NCBI GenBank assembly: GCA_017311315.1
Contig: CM029620.1
Location: forward strand, 5,453,126 to 5,517,125
Source: Dendrocalamus latiflorus
Lineage: Eukaryota; Streptophyta; Magnoliopsida; Poales; Poaceae
Length of the DNA: 64,000 nt
Direction: 5' to 3'
Below the pieces are notes generated by a model, which was given only the letters and a program-made list of their open reading frames with translations, ran no database searches and was not told the origin of the DNA. Positions 57,961-64,000 of the stretch are shown here, one piece after another (within the stretch, counting starts at the first letter, position 1; the number at the start of each line of letters is the position of its first letter). The position numbers and the translations under genes are program-made.

Positions 57961-60955
57961 CTACTAAGCCAAGTTGTAATTTACAGACTTGTGGTTATAC
58001 TTGTTTTACACAGAAGGTCATGACAAGATTCAGTCCTTAGGGTTATCTGGGCGGTTCTACCACTGTCCACACTCTCGTGCACCGCTGCACCATATCCCCG
58101 ATACATCTGCCCAGATAGATAAGAAATTTTGAGGTTTTTGGGGCCATAAAATAATCGTATCAAAATATACCAGTCATTTTCACCATGACTTCTCAAACCA
58201 GTTTCCCATGATTAAAAGTGATGCTTGGAACATTTTGGCGCCCCCAGTAACCTAAGCAATACTAAGCAGTAGTGTATGATTACATACTTATTTTTGCAAG
58301 ATTATCATTATAGTTTTGCTAGGGTGACAAGGCTCAATAATCAAGTGTTCCAAATGAGGGTAATGCTAACAAGTTAAATAATGGGCATATAACTAGAATT
58401 TCAAAATGAGCATATAATTGCATATGAAATAATAGCATGCAATTTGAATATTTAAACAAAAGCAATTTGCAGAAATGAAGGTTCAACATGATCAAAGTAT
58501 TGACTCGCCTTGGTCACAGTGAACTTGGTCTCGATTGTCGAGGGTTGCTTCCACTTCAGCTTCTTCCTCTTGAGCCTCGTATACTATTTTTAACGTGCGC
58601 AAAAATTCGGATAAAAATCAGCAAATCAAACAAATCCTCACAAGAAAATTCAAATGAACTCTAAAACTTCTGGTTTTTGGTTCCATCGGGTAGATTTTGA
58701 TTTTAGATGAATTTAGAAACTTGTTTCACTCAATTTGGAGTTAAAATGAATTAGTTATGATCATTTGAAGTTCTCTGTTTCGATAAATCTGAGCAATAAT
58801 TAAAATCTGACAGGCGGGACCCACAGTAGATCATCGACAACGTGGTCGGTAACGACTTCGCGGTCGGTAATGACCGTGTGGTCGTAACTTTGATTGCGTG
58901 GTCGTAAACGACTACGTGGTCGATAGTTCGACCGCGTGGTCGTAATCGACTACGTGGTTGATACTTCGACTGCGTGGTCGATAGTTTGCCTACTGGTCAT
59001 AAATGGCATGGAGCGGTCGTAAACGGCACAGAGCGGTCGTAAATGACACAAAGCGGTCGTAAACGCCACGGAGCGGTCGTAAACGGCATAGAGCGGTCAC
59101 AAACGACATAGAGCGGTCGTAAAAGGCACGGAGCAATCGTAAACAGCACGGAGCGGTCGTAAACGACCTTGTTGGATTGGTCGTAAGTGTTTTTTTGAGT
59201 GGTTGTAAATGACTTTGAGCACAGCCAAGTACTCGCAGACGTGGTCGTAAGGGGTTACGATTACGTTGTGAAGGAGTGAACGTGGTCAGAGAATGCTTCG
59301 AGCACGTTGTGAAGGGGTGAATGTGGTCGGAAAAAGTTACGACCACGTTGTGGAGAAGCGAACGTGGTCGAAGGGGGCTTCGACCACATTGTGAGTGGCA
59401 AAAGAGTGCTTCGACCACGATATAAGTGATCGGAGGGTGCTTCGACTATGGAAATTAAACGTGGTCGTGTGTCTGACTGCATGGTCGTGAGTTCGACCGC
59501 GTGGTCAGAAGCGTCTGCATGGTCGAGAGCTCGACCGCGTGGTCGTATCTTCGACCACGTGGTCGTAGCTTCGACCGCATGGTCGTAAATGACTGTGTGG
59601 TCGATAGTTCAACCGTGTGGTCGTAACTTCAACCATGTGGTCACAAATGGCTATTTCACGACCATGTCTCTTTTTCGACCACGGCTGCTATAGTAACTCT
59701 TCGACCACGTGCGGGCGGCGGCAAGGCGGATAGGTAGCGGAATAGGGGACCAATGACTACGGTGATTCTCAGCACCATAGACTAATTAATCGAGAGGGAA
59801 GCATCTAGGTGAGCTTGGGAGCTTACCTCAGTAGTCGGTACGGCTTGGGAGTGGCGGTGGGGAGCTAGCGGCGTGCGACGGCGGTGGTTGAAGGAGTCAC
59901 ACGGTGCTGGCGCGGATCAAGCGGCGGAAGGTCCGGTCGAGGGCGGAGATGGCGTCGTGATGCCCCGAGGGTGCCTCGGTGGAAAGGAATTGGATTGTGG
60001 CGGCGTCAATCAACCGATTGCTCGCCGGCCGGTGTTGGAGAAGAAGAAGTCGCCTACAGATTGCGGTGCTCAGAAGTCCAATTCGGTGAAGTGGGAGGCT
60101 CAGTGGAGTGGTGCAGTGCGATCGGAAACCCGGGCGAGGCTTTATAGCCGCGAAAAAGTGGTGGTCGACCGAAGGGCAGTTGGGCGGTTGAAGCAAGGGC
60201 ATGGCAATGGAGTGGCTACAGTGCTAGGGATGCAACTTCGATCAGGGCGTGGGTGACGCAGGGCATGGGAATGGAGGCAAGGGTGGCAGGGCCGTGCGGG
60301 GTAAATGCGAAGATGACAGGCGCAGGAGCATGGCCACAGGGCGACCGACACCGAGCTGATGCAGGCGCAGGCGCAATGACGCCCAGAATAGGGGAAGTGA
60401 CGGGAGCAGGAGCGCACTGCAACTGATGGAGGCGGCCGGGCAAGCTGGTGGCGGGTGAAATCGGTGCCCGAACGACGCGACTGCGCGGTCAAAGGGTCGG
60501 TCACCATGACAGAGCGACGCGACGGTGTGAGGCTGCTGGGCAGTTGGCAGTGACGCGCGCGGTCATGGGGAGTAGGAGGGATGGGTCCTAGTGACGCGAG
60601 CGCGGGGGCATGCCTTCGACCACCAGTCCGAAGGGGGTGCGGTCATAAAGTCGGGCTGCTGTGGTGAAGTGGGCTACGATGGCGAGGATGGCTTCGGCCT
60701 TGGCCGAAGCTAGGGGAAAGGAGGGGAAAAGGGCTGACTAGGCCTGGCCGAGAACTGGCCCAAAGTTCTTTTTATTACTTTCCATTTCTTTCATGATTTT
60801 CCATTAGTTCCACTTTTCATAATTCATTTTCATTTGTTGGAACCTCAACCATAAACCAAAGAGAATCCACCAAATTTCCAAACATCGAGAAAATATATTT
60901 CAAAACAATTCAAGGGCTACACATTTCCCCAAGTTCGAATTTTCGAGATGTTACA
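57961..60955 (-). mobile_element. Truncated large LTR related to the 5.8-kb unit
   Basis: On the minus strand it starts TGTAACATCTCGAAAATTCG at 60955. It has a GC-rich block near its start (59700-60720) and a segment 58190-57965 (TCATGACAAGATTCAGTCC on plus) that matches 23570-23795 of the 5.8-kb unit. It breaks off at about 57960, against Copia pol. The right flank is Copia LTR, so it inserted in that LTR and a later deletion joined its 3' part to pol. Frames at 59870-60500 are GC-driven and not supported as genes. Confidence 0.7.
58830..59700. repeat. GGTCGTAA-rich minisatellite region with a 20-bp array
   Basis: Units GAGCGGTCGTAAACGGCACA start at 59011, 59031, 59051, 59071, 59091, 59111, 59131 and 59151: eight copies, exact 20-base steps. 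The flanks have looser repeats of CGACCACGTGGTCG-like half palindromes, and 59230-59410 has units with CACGTTGTGAAGGRGTGAAY. All lie in the truncated LTR. A proline- and serine-like frame antisense to it is an artefact. Confidence 0.9.
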
Positions 60956-61143
60956 TCTAGTCAGCGCACGCACCTTAGAGCATCATGTCTAATGTAGGTC
61001 GGTGCAGAATCCATTATAAACTCGAAGATGATTTCAATCATAACTTCTGATTAGTTTGCATTGCATCCTAGTTGAACTCTTCAGGTGGTTGAAAATACCA
61101 GCAGTGGTCAGACTCTAGCAGATTTAGATCACAAAATACAACA
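60956..61143 (-). repeat. Partial 5' LTR of the rearranged Copia element
   Basis: It matches 57320-57490: both have TCTAGTCRNNG near the start, CATTATRAASTCRAAGATGA and GATCACAAAATACAACA at the end. The remainder of the LTR is missing because of the large-LTR insertion and deletion. Flanking TATTA (right) does not match TACAT (left of 56923). Confidence 0.65.
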
Positions 61144-61684
61144 TATTATAGGTAATTTACATGAGGCACCTGGGTGCCTAGGCACCCACATCAAAAATTT
61201 TCGATACACGTGTATGATTGATTTATACACTTGATATATTTACGGTAAGTGAGTTTTGAACTTAGTTCAAACTAGTTTGACCTACTTTTGAATTTAATGT
61301 GAGTATATACCATGAAACTAGCTCAAACAAGTTAAACTAAAGTTGAATTTAATCTTTTCAGAGTTTCATATCCCAAATACACTTTTTAATGGGTATGTGA
61401 AGATACATCAAATGTCACGAATCTCAAATCACATCAATGGGTGTGTGTGTGTGTGTGTGTTAACTGATCCTTTCCCCTCAGTTCGGCTAACTTTGATCAT
61501 TTGCCCTTTTTTACTTTGCCCTGAAGTTTTCTTGCCAATTGCGTTTTTGCCTTTGCCCTATAGCCTATTTTAATTCATTTTTTATTCAATGTGGTCGGTA
61601 CCCCATGCGAAATGACGAGACTGCCCTCATGTCTAATTAGCCAAAAGGCCCGAGCGAGTAGCCTATTCTTCATTGCTCCTCTCC
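61144..61684. other. Unassigned spacer with a GT microsatellite
   Basis: Contains GAGGCACCTGGGTGCCTAGG (61164) and a (GT)n run at about 61440-61460. No coding or mobile-element structure that I can support. Confidence 0.3.
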
Positions 61685-61689
61685 CGCAC

Positions 61690-63903
61690 TATAACACCCC
61701 AGTCAAGCAATGACCTGGAATACTACCAAACTAGTAGTATAACAATGTTAAACTAAATATGCTACAAAAAATTTCGGCAGAACCTCCTTTGTTTACTGTC
61801 TAAATCAGGGGTTTCAACAAGCATAATTAAAAAGAAATGAATAACATCAAGTTATATAATCAAGTCTAAGTAAAATTAGCTTAAGTTTACTAGAGCATCC
61901 ATAGTTATAATATTTAGAAAAAGGACGAAAGCATCATAAAAGAATTATAATCCTTTATTACAATTTAAATCCGACAATCAATAATCATCTTCTACTTAAG
62001 TAATTCATGCAACTAGTATTTAAATTTCTTCCTTTCTTCCATTGTAGGTAGAACATACAAAGTGCAATAAGACTAATATTTCTTTTTCTCCATGCATGCC
62101 GATCTCATAAAGGTACCTAAAAAAACACAACAAACAACAAGGGTGAGTCCAACAACTCAGCAAATATAACAAAGGGTAACAAAAACATACATGAACACCA
62201 TTTCATAGGAACATCCAACCATTACTTATATAAATTATGCTATGCAGTATGATCAACAATATCTTTATCTCTTTATCTTTTGCATTTTACCGGTAATGCA
62301 AAGTGTGCATCCATCGATGCACACCCATGCCTGTACCACCTGGTACAGGGACCAATTGCCCATACTCCACAAGTATGGGGACCTTTAGCCCGTTATGTCA
62401 TCAACATGACGGGGACCTGGGCACTTAGTCATCTCGTGACCAAGACTTCAATAAATCAACATGATGCATATGCGTGAATGTCTCAATAAAATAAATCTTG
62501 CATTCACATTATCTATGCACAAGAAATACTCATGAACACTGTAAATTGCAATCGCCCACAAACAGCACCAATACATCCTTACTACAACCATGAACATATA
62601 TATTCATATTATAGATCAAACATCGACATTCCACACTATCAATTTTAAACCCTCATTATACTTGCCTTAACCGCGAGAAAACGGGGGACGTGCAGAAGGT
62701 GCCGCCTCTGGGATCCGTCCTACACCTGAATAATAATTATAATATTTGCTAAGATAACAGTAGCAGACCTTTGCCCAAATAAAAACAATCACAAACTAGT
62801 AAATTCGTCTAACTTGGCTCCAATTCCCAAATCCTACAGGTCATCTCGCCCCCCTCTGTGGACAGTCAACTTCAAAAATTCATATCTATTGGTACAGGAG
62901 TCCGAATAGGGTGTTCTTAGACTTCTGGAAAGATAATTAAATTATCTATCTAAACCTAGTTGGTGAGCCTCCCTGATTCGGCCATCTTCTACCCGCACCA
63001 TCCAATTTGCTAAAACATCAATTTCACGTCGGGTTGTCTGGACAGAGCACTAAAAATGCCATAACTTCCAGCCCGAGTGTCCGAATCATAATTTCTTAAC
63101 CTTCCTGGAAATCTAAGACAATTATCTACAACTCTCATAATATGGAGATCCTCTGATTCTCCCGTTTTCTAATCGCCCAATCCAATCTACCAAAATCTGA
63201 CAGAAATCTCCCGATCTGCAGAACAGTCTTACAAGAAAAATCATAACTTCCGCTAAAAGGTCCGATCGACGCGTTCTAGCACTTCATGGAAAGATAACGA
63301 CATCCTCTACAACTCTCTAGGAGAAGTCCAGATCTGAATCCCCACGAAACTAACCCAAAATAGCCGTCCAACGAAATCTGTCCTAGTAGTCCAGAATACC
63401 GACATTGCTACCACAACTAAAATATACATCTAATTTGGGGGAAAACAGGGGTTACCCTTGACTAATCACTGTAGAACACAATGAACACCCCACGAACTCC
63501 TTCTCTTTTCCTTTCCCCCTTTTCCCTTCCTCCGGATCCATACGCCTCGCTGCGATTGATCTCCTTCCTCCGCTCGACCGACAGCGAATGGAGATCTTTT
63601 TCACTGGTAGGGGGCTTCAATGGAGGAGAGGGGAGGGAGAGGGGCTGCTGGAGGTGCAAGGGGCAGGGGGGAGGGGTGGCGCAAGGGGGAGAGGAGGGGG
63701 AGAGGGGAGGTGGCGGCTAGGGTTGAGGAGGTGGGGCGCCTCCCCCCCCCCATTTTGGCCGGCCTCCCCTGGGCCAAGGCCCAGGCCCAGGTTGTCAGAA
63801 ATTTTCAGAAATTCCCATCAAAAAATCTTTATTTAATTCTTTCCTATATGGTCCCTCCCTCCATTTAATCGACTATCTCTCGAATCATTTTCGTGATATT
63901 ACA
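61690..63903 (-). mobile_element. Solo LTR B, 2214 bp, TSD CGCAC
   Basis: On the minus strand it begins TGTAATATCACGAAAATG at 63903 and ends ...GACTGGGGTGTTATA at 61690. CGCAC flanks both sides (61685-61689, 63904-63908). The final TATA in place of TACA is probably one substitution. A GC-rich block lies near the LTR start (63500-63780) and a run of hairpins at 62281-62450. It is the same family as solo LTR A. Frames in the GC-rich block are low-complexity and not genes. Confidence 0.88.
62281..62450. repeat. Series of short hairpins in solo LTR B
   Basis: Successive stem-loops: TGCATT/AATGCA (62281-62300), GTGTGCAT/ATGCACAC (62303-62324), CCTGTACCA/TGGTACAGG (62330-62349), CCCATACT/AGTATGGG (62359-62379), GTCAT/ATGAC near 62396-62410 and imperfect CTTAGTCA/TGACCAAG near 62424-62445. 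The three middle ones are followed by GGGACC or GGGGACC. Stems differ in sequence but not in form. Confidence 0.85.
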
Positions 63904-64000
63904 CGCACGTTGTGTTCTTCCTCAGTGTTGTCCAGCGAACGATGATTGCTCATCCCGCGTGTGGCCTGTTGTGGTCTTTCAGCAAGGTAACCCCCCCCCC

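Noticed and set aside
59873..60507. Frames of 75-127 residues in GC-rich DNA
   Set aside because: Composition-driven frames on both strands inside a truncated LTR; no recognisable domain.
57955..60960. TCTAC (left) and TCTAG (right) as target copies of the truncated large LTR
   Set aside because: The left flank is Copia RNase H and the right flank is Copia LTR, so they are not one insertion site; a deletion is needed.
63988..64000. Run of C at the window end as a biological feature
   Set aside because: A homopolymer at the cut edge; it cannot be judged without the next bases and may be a sequencing or gap-edge effect.

Overview
This window is plant nuclear DNA, almost certainly from a grass. 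It holds large CACTA (En/Spm) DNA transposons with terminal arrays of a CACAGACGGTT motif, a Copia LTR with GGTAGTACC repeats, large TGTAAYATY... LTRs and several MITEs, with spliceosomal introns throughout. I see no complete ordinary host gene. It looks like a nested transposon block with little host sequence.

Layout. (1) 1-9393: CACTA element E1, minus orientation, left end outside the window. It has an apparently intact TNP1-like/Ulp1-protease gene (156-3060), a broken TNP2 transposase (5168-7660) and a divergent 183-aa accessory ORF (8427-8978). (2) 9394-10776: short spacer with a Stowaway remnant and a Mutator-like MITE (10096-10565). (3) 10777-29587: CACTA element E2, minus, TSD AAT on both sides. 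It was split by a gag-only LTR retrotransposon (12592-17801, TSD CATTC) and a 5.8-kb LTR-type unit (19975-25821, TSD AGTCA). (4) 29708-39664: CACTA element E4, plus, a deletion derivative. Its 5' terminal repeat was hit by a CACTA of a different family, E5 (29717-36656, TSD TAC). E5 carries a clean eight-exon TNP1-like gene and, antisense in an intron, two exons captured from a folylpolyglutamate synthase gene. (5) 39665-41107: unassigned. (6) 41108-54104: a 2.2-kb solo LTR (TSD GTCTA) split by CACTA element E3 (41559-52339), itself hit by a SIRE/Maximus-like Copia LTR near 46704. (7) 54105-56922: spacer with two MITEs. (8) 56923-61143: rearranged Copia element containing a truncated large LTR with minisatellites. 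(9) 61690-63903: a second 2.2-kb solo LTR (TSD CGCAC) with a run of short hairpins.

How it works together. In the E1-E4 family, CACAGACGGTT motifs, often paired as inverted repeats, sit at the element ends and also just upstream of each predicted internal promoter: TNP2 with the accessory ORF, and the TNP1/Ulp1 gene. In En/Spm such subterminal motifs bind the element's own TNPA-like protein, so this layout suggests the element regulates its own genes. E1 and E2 share one deletion in TNP2 that removes the catalytic middle, so both probably needed transposase from elsewhere. E3 keeps the full-length but decayed gene. The accessory ORF occurs in E1 and E4 at the same place and orientation, and a possible distant relative lies in E2. 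I do not recognise its function.

Positions of exons, repeat blocks and element ends were read by eye. Family names rest on protein motifs and end structures, not on database searches.
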